Assembly (NCBI RefSeq): GCF_000217915.1
Contig: NZ_AFOZ01000042.1
Location: 17,249 to 81,248, forward strand
Direction of reading: 5' to 3'
Length of the DNA: 64,000 bases
DNA from: Shewanella sp. HN-41
GTDB taxonomy: Bacteria > Pseudomonadota > Gammaproteobacteria > Enterobacterales > Shewanellaceae
Within the stretch, counting starts at the first letter, position 1. Each line of letters opens with the position of its first letter. Positions 19,316-27,932 of this stretch are shown piece by piece. The notes beneath the pieces are model-generated. The model was not told where the DNA came from and searched no databases. It worked only from the letters and a program-made list of their open reading frames with translations. Made by a program: the position numbers and the translations under genes.

Positions 19316-20488
19316 GTGGCAACCTCTATGACCGCGGGCAAAACCCCAACACAGCACCCGACTCAACCGCTCAACCGTTTACTCGGTGAAACCAGTGGCG
19401 CCTTCGCCGACCTAGGCACTTTTTTACCCTTAGTCTTGGGCTTAATTGCCCTAAACCAATTTTCGCCCCAGGGGATATTTTTAGGCTTTGGCCTATTCGC
19501 GATATTAAGCGCCTTATTTTATCGCCGCCCGATCCCCGTCCAGCCCATGAAGGTCATCGCCGCCCTCGTGATCGCCCAAGGCTTAACCCCAGGAATGCTG
19601 CAAGCGAGTGCCATGTTGATGGGCATCATACTGTTAATTCTGGCGTTTAGCGGTGCCATCACTTGGCTCGCCAAACAATTATCCCAAGCCGTGAGTGTTG
19701 GTATCCAACTCGCCATTGGCCTGCAATTAATGTGGATGGGCACTAAGATGATGAGCGATCTTTGGCTGCTCGGACTCGGCGCATTCGCCCTGCTTTTTGT
19801 GAGTAAATTCTTGCCATTACGCTACCTTGCTATGCCTCTGGTGATTGCGGCGGGCATGTTTTGGCAGGCTAATAGCCAAACCGAAATGGCCAGCAGCCTG
19901 AGCATTCCCGCCGTGAGCGCCTCGCTACACTTGGCTTGGCCGAGTCTGAACGAGTGGAGCTCGGCGGCGATTTTGCTGGTGCTGCCACAGCTCGCCCTCA
20001 CCTTAACCAATGCGGTGATAGCCACCTCGGCAATGGCGCAGGAAAAATTCCCCGAAGACGCCGCTAAACTCACGCCTAAAAACTTGGCCATTAGCTCTGG
20101 GCTTGCCAACCTGTTACTCGCGCCTTTTGGTGCGGCGGCCATGTGCCACGGTGCGGGCGGCCTCGCGGTGCAATATCACTTTGGTGCGCGAACGCACCTC
20201 ACGCCATTAATCTTCGGCGGCACTTGTGTTGTTATCGCCCTGTTTTGGGATGGCCAAATAGCTTGGTTGCTCGGGCTTATCCCTGTGGCAATTCTCGGCA
20301 GTTTGCTCTCCATCGGCGGTCTACAACTGGCGTGGTCAAAACGCCTCATCGATGGTAAGCCCTTCTGTATCTTTGTGATCATCTCGACCGCTATGACGTG
20401 CCTTGCCATCAACGCCGCCGCAGGGTTGGCGGTAGGGATTATTCTCGAGCAGGGACGCCGTACTTGGGCCATGCTAGCCATGCGTTAA
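19316..20488 (+). CDS. MOT1/SulP-like molybdate or sulfate-type anion transporter
   Basis: A 390-residue integral membrane protein with about ten hydrophobic helices and the MOT1 (MFS_MOT1) signatures GETSGAFADLGTFLPLV near the N-terminus and PVQPMKVIAALVIAQG in the middle. MOT1 proteins are distant SulP relatives and carry molybdate or sulfate. The GTG at 19316 is used; an ATG at 19328 is equally possible and neither has a good ribosome binding site. Placed after otr, it could move a sulfur oxyanion or supply molybdenum, but the otr terminator lies between, so cotranscription is uncertain. Confidence 0.85.
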   Translation: MATSMTAGKTPTQHPTQPLNRLLGETSGAFADLGTFLPLVLGLIALNQFSPQGIFLGFGLFAILSALFYRRPIPVQPMKVIAALVIAQGLTPGMLQASAMLMGIILLILAFSGAITWLAKQLSQAVSVGIQLAIGLQLMWMGTKMMSDLWLLGLGAFALLFVSKFLPLRYLAMPLVIAAGMFWQANSQTEMASSLSIPAVSASLHLAWPSLNEWSSAAILLVLPQLALTLTNAVIATSAMAQEKFPEDAAKLTPKNLAISSGLANLLLAPFGAAAMCHGAGGLAVQYHFGARTHLTPLIFGGTCVVIALFWDGQIAWLLGLIPVAILGSLLSIGGLQLAWSKRLIDGKPFCIFVIISTAMTCLAINAAAGLAVGIILEQGRRTWAMLAMR

Positions 20489-20511
20489 ACACCGATATCT
20501 CCCTGAAAGTG

Positions 20512-20543
20512 AAAACCACAGCACATCTCAGTGCTGTGGTTTT
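20512..20543. terminator. Bidirectional terminator between MOT1 gene and deacetylase
   Basis: Perfect 13-bp stem AAAACCACAGCAC / GTGCTGTGGTTTT with a 6-base loop. A runs on one side and T runs on the other allow termination of both convergent transcripts. Confidence 0.85.
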
Positions 20544-20548
20544 ATCCC

Positions 20549-21553
20549 TTAGAAAGTTCTCGCAGGATTGGTGGGTGTATCCTTTTGTGCCAGCGCCCAT
20601 TTAGCAATCGCATCCTTACGCATAAAACCCACTTTTGAGTGTTCTTTAGCGTATTGAATAAACTTGTCTAAGGCATTGGCAAGACCTGGCGTACCACCGA
20701 TACGGTCGTGCACACTGATGGACATCATCCGCCGCTGGGATGTGCCTTCCTGATAGAGCATATCGAATTCGTCTTTAAGCTCCTGTAGGAAGGCGGCAGC
20801 CGTCATCGCAGTATTGCCACCAAAGCGACCTATATCATTGTTACGTAAGGTATAGGGCACCACCGCAAAGGGTTTACCCTGCACTGGGATAATCGAAGGT
20901 TCATCCCTTGATAAATCATCAATATGATAGATAAAGCCCAGATCCTGCAGGATATTTAAAGTTTGGGTGCTATGGCGCATCCAAAACGCATTAAACCCTA
21001 TGGGGCGCTGGCCGGTGATCTTTTCTAAGGTATTGATACTCTCTATATAAGAATCACGCTCCTGCGCTGGCGACATGCTGTATTGCGGCGTCCACGTCTG
21101 CCCATGGCCTGAAATCTCATGGCCTTCATCCGCCACTTGTTTTGCAAGTAATGGATGTAATTCGGCGGCGCGGCCCACCATATGGGAGGTCACTTGAATA
21201 TTGTGCTTACGCCATAGACGCAGTAAACGCGGAATCCCCTCATTCATCCCGTAGTCGTACCAACTGGGGGTAATAGTATCCGGATAACCCTGCTCCATTG
21301 GTGGAAACGGGCCTTCGGCATTTTTATCCTGCGCGCCAGCCTCAAACTGCATGGATATAGAGATCACCAGTTGCTCGCCATTAGGCCAAAAACGGTTGTT
21401 CATACTGCCTCCTACCGAAGTTTGTGTTTGATCATCGAGTGCCACTGCCCCCGGTAATCCCATAGAGAAGGCTGACTGACTTAGACCAACGCCAGCTATC
21501 AAGGCGCCACCCGCCTGTAAACTTGTCTTTAAAAATTGTCGACGCGGGTTCAT
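20549..21553 (-). CDS. Tat-exported polysaccharide deacetylase-family protein
   Basis: A 334-residue protein of the NodB/CE4 polysaccharide deacetylase superfamily. A twin-arginine signal is present (NPRRQFLKTSLQAGGALIAG), so it is folded before export, suggesting a bound metal. The catalytic fold shows GIPRLLRLWRKHNIQVTSHMVG, HEISGHGQTW (metal histidines) and a C-terminal SISVHDRIGGTPG. The sequence resembles the PuuE/cyclic-imide hydrolase branch more than chitin deacetylases, so the substrate may be a small amide rather than a polymer. Its start overlaps the end of the NTF2-like gene by 4 bases, as last gene of the OYE operon. Confidence 0.82.
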   Translation of the reverse strand: MNPRRQFLKTSLQAGGALIAGVGLSQSAFSMGLPGAVALDDQTQTSVGGSMNNRFWPNGEQLVISISMQFEAGAQDKNAEGPFPPMEQGYPDTITPSWYDYGMNEGIPRLLRLWRKHNIQVTSHMVGRAAELHPLLAKQVADEGHEISGHGQTWTPQYSMSPAQERDSYIESINTLEKITGQRPIGFNAFWMRHSTQTLNILQDLGFIYHIDDLSRDEPSIIPVQGKPFAVVPYTLRNNDIGRFGGNTAMTAAAFLQELKDEFDMLYQEGTSQRRMMSISVHDRIGGTPGLANALDKFIQYAKEHSKVGFMRKDAIAKWALAQKDTPTNPARTF

Positions 21554-22185
21554 GACTTAGCTCCCGTGGACACGGCTTTCGAGGCCAGTTGGCTAAATAG
21601 CGTTTGATAATCCTCGAGGTGCCAGTTATCTGTGATAAAACCATCACGAACTCGGTACATATCTACGGCGCGAAAATCGATTTTTTGCCCTTGTCCACGC
21701 TGATCACCAAAGACACCGGTAAAATGGCCATTAAAACGTAACCGCACTACGGCGCGATCCCCTACCACCAGCAGATGCTCAACGGTTACCGAGAGATCGG
21801 GCACCGCCGCCCTAAAGGCTTTAGAGGCGTCGAGCGGCCCAGTGATCCCCTGTGCGCGGCCTTGGGGGAGAGTGCGATCAATAAAATGGGTCGCTAATGC
21901 CCAGTGGGTAAATGTCGGGTCGCCCGTATCCCAAAAGCTAGCGTATAACAGGGCGGCGTGGGCAATGGTCTCAGATTGCGGCGAGCCATCACTGATCAGC
22001 TCCATTGCCGTAACCTTAGGGGTAAGGGCCGTTTTCACATCGACACTGGCCAGAGCCGACTCACCCTGAGCGGCAACAACCGTCATGCTGAGGCTAAAGC
22101 CTAAAATGGCTAAGCCGAGTAATCCTGAGCCCCATAAACCTACTTTTATCCAAGGCGCAACGGCGCAATAAGGACGATTTTTCAT
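21550..22185 (-). CDS. NTF2/SnoaL-like protein with N-terminal membrane segment
   Basis: A 211-residue protein. A hydrophobic segment (about 13-38, VGLWGSGLLGLAILGFSLSM) acts as signal anchor, followed by a SnoaL/NTF2-like domain (about 65-205) with YASFWDTGDPTFTHWALATHF, GPLDASKAFRAAVPDL and KIDFRAVDMYRVRDGFITDNWHLED. This fold occurs in polyketide cyclases, isomerases and dehydratases. The gene starts one base inside the stop of the OYE gene (TAATG) and overlaps the deacetylase by ATGA, so the three are translationally coupled. Function in the operon is unknown. Confidence 0.8.
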   Translation of the reverse strand: MKNRPYCAVAPWIKVGLWGSGLLGLAILGFSLSMTVVAAQGESALASVDVKTALTPKVTAMELISDGSPQSETIAHAALLYASFWDTGDPTFTHWALATHFIDRTLPQGRAQGITGPLDASKAFRAAVPDLSVTVEHLLVVGDRAVVRLRFNGHFTGVFGDQRGQGQKIDFRAVDMYRVRDGFITDNWHLEDYQTLFSQLASKAVSTGAKS

Positions 22186-23320
22186 TACGCCACCCCATTA
22201 TCGCTTGAGTGCATAACCGCACCTAATGCCGTTTTATAGCTAGGATAATCCGTATATCCAGCCGCACTGCCGCCAAATAATGGCCCCTTGTCGAAGGGCG
22301 ATAGGGGTAATTGATTGGCTAATCGATAGGGCAGATCTGGGTTAGCGATAAAGGCACGACCAAAGGCCACTAAGTCGGCATAACCTTTTTCAATGACCTC
22401 ATTAGCCCGCTCGACACAGTAACGACCCGCCACAATAATGCTGCCTTTAAACACGTTACGCAGCTCGATTCTGAAGGATTCTGGCACCTTGGGCGCATCA
22501 TCCCAATCGGCTTCCGATAAATGCAAATACGCCACTCCCAAAGCCGATAAATGCTTAGCAGCCAACAGGATAGTATCGACTATCTCAGGGCAAGCCATAT
22601 CCTTAAAGGTCACATAGGGTGCGAGGCGAACGCCAACTCTATCGGCGCCAATCTTGGCACTTACCGCTTCAACAACGTCCAATAAAAACGAATACGCTTT
22701 TCGGGCGAGCCGCCATAGGCATCGGTTCTGTGGTTAGAATTAGTCCGCAGGAATTGGTCGATGAGATAACCATTGCCAGCGTGGATTTCGATGCCATCGA
22801 AACCTGCGGCAATGGCACTGGCCCCCGCGTTGGCAAAGTCGGCCACTACGCGGTCAATATCCGCTTTGGTCATTTCCCTCGGCTTGGGGCAGTCCACCAT
22901 TTGTCCCTCGGGATGCTGCTCATCGACAATCCACACTTTAGTGCCTACAGGAGTAATCGCCGAAGGTGCAATTGGTGCCACGCCATGCTGAAAAATAGGA
23001 TGGGACACCCGGCCCACATGCCAGATTTGATTAAAGATTTTGCCACCCGCTTGGTGCACCGCCGCGGTAACCTTTTTCCAGCCGTCAATTTGCGCCTCGG
23101 TATAGACGCCGGGGGTGAAAGAGTAGCCTTGGCTGTCGTCCGAAATTTGGGTCGCTTCGGTGATAATCAGGCCTGCCGTAGCGCGCTGGGCGTAATATTG
23201 CGCCATTAAGTCGTTGGGAATATTTCCAGGTTGTGTGGTACGCGCCCGTGTCATCGGTGCCATCACGATACGATTTTGCAGCGTCAGTGCCGCTGACCCA
23301 TAGGCTGTAAATAAACTCAT
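22185..23320 (-). pseudogene. Old yellow enzyme (NemA-like ene-reductase), frameshifted in an A/T5 tract
   Basis: An FMN-dependent NAD(P)H ene-reductase of the old yellow enzyme family; such enzymes reduce activated C=C bonds and nitro-esters. The frame from 23320 carries MAPMTRARTTQPG, the substrate-binding HAGNGYLIDQFL with the His/Asn pair, and DAYGGSPEKRIRF. The rest lies in another frame down to 22185 and includes VGVRLAPY and FGRAFIANPDLPYRL. The break is at the five-A run 22684-22688 (plus strand); one more base restores RIRFLLDVVEA and a product of about 378 residues. GGAG precedes the ATG at 23320. First gene of the operon, divergent from a LysR regulator. Sequencing error is as likely as true loss. 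Confidence 0.85.
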
Positions 23321-23430
23321 ATGCACTCCGAACCATAAATGAAGTTTGAATATCTGAGTGCAATAGTGCATTAGTTAATCTATATTGATAATCAGCCTAA
23401 TATTTAAATCATTTTCAAAAATAATTTGAT

Positions 23431-24341
23431 ATGTATCATATAAACGATCTGCAACTCGCCCTGCGTATCGCCGCGCTCGAAAGCCTCTCCGCCGCCAGCA
23501 AGGAGATCGGCATGACGCCAGCCGCCGCCAGCGCCGCCCTCCAACGGCTTGAAAAAAGCTAGGCTGTCAGCTGTTTGCTCGCTCGACACGGCGATTGCAA
23601 CTCACGGAAGAAGGGCGAATATTTCTCGACGCCGCCAAGCCAGCACTCGCCTTACTCGAAACAGCTTCCGCCAATTTGGCCGAACATAGGGGTGAACTCA
23701 AAGGTGAAGTACGTATTGCCCTGCCCTCGGATATTGGTCGCAGCAGGATCCGCAGTTGGTTAGATGAATTGATGGATAGCGCGCCAGAACTGTCGATCCA
23801 ACTCTATTTTGGCGACCATATGGCGGATCTTATCGATCAAAATATCCATTTGGCCCTACGCTATGGTCAGCTTGAAGATTCCAATCTAAAGCGGCGCCAA
23901 CTGTCGATGACCCCAAGAGTGCTGGTCGCCTCCCCCGCTTATCTTGCGCAATATGGCGAACCGCAAACACTGAATGAACTGAGTCAGCACCAAGTGTTGA
24001 TCTTAAATCGGGGCGGCGAGCCATGGCAGAAGTGGAAATTTAGCCATAATGGTGAAACCGTAGAGATTGAAGTCAGAGGAAAACGCTTCTGTAACGATGG
24101 CGCCGTGATCCGTGACTGGGCACTGGCGGGACGTGGTATCGCCTATAAGAGCTGGCTCGATGTGGCGCAGGATGTCACCGAAGGCAGGCTAAAGCTTATC
24201 TTAGCCGATAAACTCGCTCCTGCGGTGCCACTGCAATTGGTCTATCTTCAAACCGACTACCCTAGTCATAAAATACGTCGCACCATAGAGTTTTTAGCCC
24301 AAAAACTGCAGCAATTTAGCCAAGAATACCCAGCACCTTAG
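23431..24341 (+). pseudogene. LysR-family transcriptional regulator, frameshifted in an A6 tract
   Basis: A LysR-type regulator of about 303 residues if repaired. The N-terminal winged HTH is visible from ATG 23431 (LQLALRIAALESLSAASKE, then MTPAAASAALQRLEK). The frame then hits TAG at 23560. The continuation LGCQLFARSTRRLQLTEEG lies one frame over and runs to 24341 with the full substrate-binding domain (GEVRIALPSDIG, YLAQYGEPQTL, GRGIAYKSWLDV). One A missing from the run 23552-23557 explains the break. It is divergent from the OYE gene, 110 bases away, the usual position for its activator or repressor. Confidence 0.85.
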
Positions 24342-24419
24342 ATGTATTTTGGCTTACTTTAAATCCATAAAAAGGCATACCCAGGCTAGCTGCATCTTCA
24401 GGTTATTAAAGGGAAAACA

Positions 24420-26225
24420 CTAGCCTTTAGGCAAGACCACAGTTACCACGCAGCCCTGTTGCCAAGGTAGTTGTGCGTGTGCCGATTGCTGGCAGTTTTC
24501 AATCTGAATACTGCCATGGTGACGGCTAACCACATCCTTACATATCGCTAATCCCAAACCGAGCCCCGCATCTTTGGTAGAGGCGAACGAGGCCATTAAC
24601 TCGCTAGCCTGCCCTTGTAAACCTTCGCCATTATCTATGACTAATACCCTGATTTCACTGGAGTGGTAATAGATCTCAATCCTTAGTTGCCGCGCCCGGT
24701 TATCCTTGCAGGCCTCAAGTGCATCTAAGCTGTTTTTCACTAGGTTGACCCACATTTGACTTAAGCCAACAGTATCACCCATTAATTCAAAGGGATGGCC
24801 TTCAACTGCCACAGTCACTTGTACGCCAGCTCGGTCTAGCTCACGGCGTAATAGGGCTAAAGCCTCTTTGACCACTAAGGTGACATTCAGCGATTCGGCC
24901 TTGGCCTGACGGCGCTTAAGCAAACCGCGAATACGGTGCACAACAGCCCCAGCTCGTATCGATTGCGCATTGATTTTACCCAAAATATCATAGAGTTCAG
25001 GATTATCCTGCCCAAGCCTTTCTAGCTGTAACATGGCGCCTTCACTATATTGGGTGATAGCAGCTATGGGCTGATTCAGCTCATGGGCCAGCCCCGCGCC
25101 AATCTCCCCTAGAATCGCCGCACTCTGCAACCGTTCTAATTGCAATGCTTTATCTTTTAACTGCCGCTCGGTGCTGACCAAAAACTCGCTCTTTTGACGG
25201 AATTTATATTCGAGCCACAGATGATAAATGGTCGACACGATAAAGATCAGCAGCAATACCCCGCCCCACTCTTTATTTTTCTCCATCCATTTATAGACGG
25301 TTTGATACAGGGGCGGTGCTGCGCCTTGCAGCTGCAATTCTTTAAATAATTCAATCACCTTTAGCTGACTCACAGGAGCAGTCCAACCTAAGGTATCGGC
25401 GGTAATGGCCGCCACATGGTCGGCGGGTAAATCAAACAAAGCACGGGTAATTTGCATGGTGAGTCGTGGAGAGACGGTATCCGCCGCCGCAAATGACCAG
25501 TTAGGATAAAGCTGGGTGCTGACCTCACAATCGTATCCGGGCGGATTGGTTGGATGAATGACTCGATAATCCGCCTGATTGATAAGCCCGGTTTCGATCA
25601 TTTCCTCTAAGGTGCAAAAAGGTGCAATGGCGGCATCGGCATTACCGTCGCGCACTTGGTAGATCAGCGGTTCTAAAGGGAATCCGAGAAATCGTACCTG
25701 GCCAAAGAATTGCTCCGGCAGATAGCCCATCTTATGCAGTAATCCCATCGCCGCCTGATAGCCACCCAGCGCCTGCGGATCGCTGGCGACCACATTCTTG
25801 CCTCGCAAGTCCTGCAGACTGCGGATTGGGCTATCGGCGCGCACAATAATAGTGGCGCCTATGGTAAAAGTGCTGCCCTGATGCTTGCGGCTCTTCATGG
25901 TCGCGAGCCAAGATAGCGGAAAGTTATTGCTTAAGTGCAGATACTGGCCGGGGTTAGTCACAATAAACTGCAAGTCGTGGCTGAGTAACTGGCTACGCAT
26001 ACCATTAAAATCGACGGGCACCACTTCAAAACGGCTATTAGGAACTTTTTCGCTGAGGTAATCCATCATAGGTTGCCAGCGTTGTTTCGCCTGTAACACC
26101 CCGTGATTGGCCAAGACCCCCACTCTAAATTCATTCACAGGAAGTTCTTCATCGGCATAGGTTAGATTGACCCCCATCAGGCTCAAGATGCAACCCACCA
26201 CCAGCGCCCTACACCAAACTCCCAT
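24420..26225 (-). CDS. ttrS: TtrS-like sensor histidine kinase with PhnD-type periplasmic sensor
   Basis: A 601-residue membrane sensor. A signal segment (about 1-24) is followed by a periplasmic PhnD/PBP2-like domain (about 30-300; FRVGVLANHGVLQAKQRW, FIVTNPGQYL, LRGKNVVASDPQALGGYQAA, DADAAIAPF-like region). A membrane helix near 325-345, a coiled linker, the H-box LAHELNQPIAAI and an ATPase domain with NLVKNSLDA, DNGEG and GLGLGLAI complete it. This architecture is that of tetrathionate sensor TtrS and thiosulfate sensor ThsS. It is divergent from the response regulator. Ligand is inferred from architecture and from the nearby otr operon. Confidence 0.8.
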   Translation of the reverse strand: MGVWCRALVVGCILSLMGVNLTYADEELPVNEFRVGVLANHGVLQAKQRWQPMMDYLSEKVPNSRFEVVPVDFNGMRSQLLSHDLQFIVTNPGQYLHLSNNFPLSWLATMKSRKHQGSTFTIGATIIVRADSPIRSLQDLRGKNVVASDPQALGGYQAAMGLLHKMGYLPEQFFGQVRFLGFPLEPLIYQVRDGNADAAIAPFCTLEEMIETGLINQADYRVIHPTNPPGYDCEVSTQLYPNWSFAAADTVSPRLTMQITRALFDLPADHVAAITADTLGWTAPVSQLKVIELFKELQLQGAAPPLYQTVYKWMEKNKEWGGVLLLIFIVSTIYHLWLEYKFRQKSEFLVSTERQLKDKALQLERLQSAAILGEIGAGLAHELNQPIAAITQYSEGAMLQLERLGQDNPELYDILGKINAQSIRAGAVVHRIRGLLKRRQAKAESLNVTLVVKEALALLRRELDRAGVQVTVAVEGHPFELMGDTVGLSQMWVNLVKNSLDALEACKDNRARQLRIEIYYHSSEIRVLVIDNGEGLQGQASELMASFASTKDAGLGLGLAICKDVVSRHHGSIQIENCQQSAHAQLPWQQGCVVTVVLPKG

Positions 26226-26432
26226 TGCTATCGCCTTGTGTTATATGCCTTTGTATTCGAAATACTCTATGCCCTAGGCAAGAATTAAGCTGTGAATGGC
26301 GCCAAACTCTGGGATTGACCCCATGGCATTTGGCTAATTTAGTGATACACCTCCCAAGACCTAGGCTTAAAATTGAGCCTACTACAGGGCAGGCTTAAGC
26401 TGATGTAGTAGCAAACCACCGCAAGGGAAACC
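26226..26432. promoter_or_regulatory. Divergent ttrS/ttrR promoter region with shared GTGATACACCTC motif
   Basis: Contains GTGATACACCTC at 26342-26353, identical to the 12-mer inside the palindrome upstream of the otr operon. Here the core GTG-ATA-CAC is kept but the outer left arm is imperfect. Further toward ttrR there are two AGGCTTAA direct repeats and an inverted repeat CTACTACA (26379-26386) / TGTAGTAG (26404-26411). The layout suggests autoregulation of the pair. Confidence 0.55.
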
Positions 26433-27035
26433 ATGTCCACCAAACTGCCACTGTATTTAGTCGATGATGATGAAGCGATTCTCGACTCCTTGGGTTTTAT
26501 GCTCGGGCAATTTGGCTATCAAGTACAAACCTTTAACAGTGGCCGAGACTTTTTAGCCCAATGTCCGTTAACCCAAGCGGGCTGCGTGATCTTAGATAGC
26601 CGAATGCCGGAGATCACCGGCCAAGAAGTGCAGCAAAAACTGCTCGAAACCCAAAGCCCGCTAGGGGTTATCTTTCTAACGGGGCACGGCGACTTACCCA
26701 TGGCACTGAGCGCCTTTCGCAAGGGCGCCTGCGACTTTTTTCAAAAACCCGTATCGGGCAAAGCCTTGGTTCAAGCTATTGAAAAAGCCCATAGGGAAAG
26801 CCAAGCCAGTTTTGGACAACAGAGCCTACAGCATAAATTTGCCCAACTGACCGAACGCGAGCAGCAAGTGTTGGCCCATGTGATCCAAGGTATGACCAAT
26901 AAGCAAATCTCAGAGGCCATGTATTTATCCTTACGAACCATCGAAGTGCATCGCGCTAAGATTATGAAAAAACTCGAAGTAAACAATATGGCGGAGTTAG
27001 TACAACACGTAGGGAATCTGAATTCTGTCTTATAA
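26433..27035 (+). CDS. ttrR: TtrR-like response regulator (FixJ/LuxR type)
   Basis: A 200-residue cytoplasmic response regulator. The receiver domain has the acidic pocket VDDDEAI, the phosphoacceptor Asp in CVILDSRMPEITG (about residue 54), FLTGHGDLPMA and the conserved Lys in DFFQKPVSG. The C-terminal LuxR/FixJ HTH is LTEREQQVLAHVIQGMTNKQI...SLRTIEVHRAKIMKKL. This matches the regulator partnered with TtrS/ThsS-type kinases. The ATG has GCAAGGGAAACC upstream. It is divergent from ttrS with a 207-base region that carries a sequence motif shared with the otr promoter. Confidence 0.85.
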   Translation: MSTKLPLYLVDDDEAILDSLGFMLGQFGYQVQTFNSGRDFLAQCPLTQAGCVILDSRMPEITGQEVQQKLLETQSPLGVIFLTGHGDLPMALSAFRKGACDFFQKPVSGKALVQAIEKAHRESQASFGQQSLQHKFAQLTEREQQVLAHVIQGMTNKQISEAMYLSLRTIEVHRAKIMKKLEVNNMAELVQHVGNLNSVL

Positions 27036-27450
27036 ATCAGAGCCCTGTATCGGTTAAATACTCGCATCCCCCTCTCGCCAGCCATGATTCATTATCAACT
27101 AACCCCATATTTCCTAGACCATTCAAGATACAGTAACAACACAACTTTCATCCTACCTGCGACAAGCTGTCGCAGTTTGTCACTTTGGCTTTGTCGCTCG
27201 AGCAATAAACTGCCACACTCGGCTCAGGTTCTCTCCTTTATGCCCGCAGGCATTAAAGATCCACTGCTTTTGAACCTTCCCCCGAGGGCGCCAGTTCCCT
27301 CGGGGATTTTTTTATCCATCCCACAAACGAATACCACCCTTCGATATCGTCACTACAGCAAAAATAACATGATTTACCCTAGGCCCTAGCTGCAAACCAG
27401 CTATATAATTCCTAACCGCGTTAGATAATGATAAAATCATGGAAGAATCA
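27036..27450 (+). other. Intergenic region with possible small RNA and lipoprotein promoter
   Basis: 415 bases between ttrR and a small lipoprotein gene. It contains an internal hairpin (GCGACAAGCTGTCGC, about 27161-27175), a strong terminator at 27280-27313 that lies 245 bases from the ttrR stop, and then the lipoprotein promoter. The distance and lack of an ORF leave room for a small RNA ending at the terminator, or simply a long ttrR 3' UTR. Confidence 0.35.
27280..27313 (+). terminator. Strong rho-independent terminator downstream of ttrR
   Basis: Perfect 9-bp GC-rich stem CCCCGAGGG / CCCTCGGGG with an 8-base loop, followed by A and seven T. Confidence 0.92.
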
Positions 27451-27726
27451 ATGTTTAAACCATTAATATTACTTAGCTTTAGTATCTTAGCATTAACCTG
27501 TGTTAGCGGCTGTGTTGGGCCATTAAATGCCAAGTGTGATGCGCACTCCCCCTATAGTAAACAAGAATGCAATGCAGCCGATGCCGCTGTTTATGTTGCA
27601 GCGGCCATGTTAGAAGGCTCAGATAAAGGACAGAGTTGTAATGATATGTCGGGCAAAGCGAAGCAAGATTGCCTTGCGCAGCAACAGGCATTGAAAGAAT
27701 CATTAGAAAAACACGCCCGTAAATAG
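27451..27726 (+). CDS. Small cysteine-containing lipoprotein of unknown function
   Basis: A protein of about 91 residues. The ATG at 27451 is preferred because GGAAG lies 5 bases upstream; an earlier ATG at 27439 is in frame. The signal ends in a lipobox (LALTCVSGC), so the mature lipoprotein would start at that cysteine. The mature part has four further cysteines (AKCDAHS, KQECNAAD, GQSCNDMS, QDCLAQQQ) that could form two disulfides, then a helical charged tail. I do not recognise a named family. It stands alone upstream of hslV. Confidence 0.7.
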   Translation: MFKPLILLSFSILALTCVSGCVGPLNAKCDAHSPYSKQECNAADAAVYVAAAMLEGSDKGQSCNDMSGKAKQDCLAQQQALKESLEKHARK

Positions 27727-27848
27727 GGAGCTTAATCCCCCGATGCCTTCATCTAGACAGGGCGATAGACTCTCTTCCCATTAAGCACTCATTTTATTGC
27801 CAAAGGAGCGAGAAAGATCGCAGACTCCTTTGGCATTTGTCGCTATAA

Positions 27849-27876
27849 CTTGAATTATTGCCATCGATCCCCATAT
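27849..27876 (+). promoter_or_regulatory. Sigma-32 heat-shock promoter of hslVU
   Basis: CTTGAA (27849-27854), a 14-base spacer, and CCCCATAT (27869-27876) match the heat-shock consensus CTTGAA/CCCCATnT almost perfectly. It lies about 57 bases upstream of the hslV start, and hslVU is a classical heat-shock operon. Confidence 0.9.
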
Positions 27877-27932
27877 CTACTCCATCATCCACCGAGCGAT
27901 TTAACCCTCGGGCCAGAGAAGAGGATTCACAA

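Noticed and set aside
19159..19389. 76-codon frame between otr and MOT1 gene
   Set aside because: No ribosome site or family features; overlaps the start of the transporter gene.
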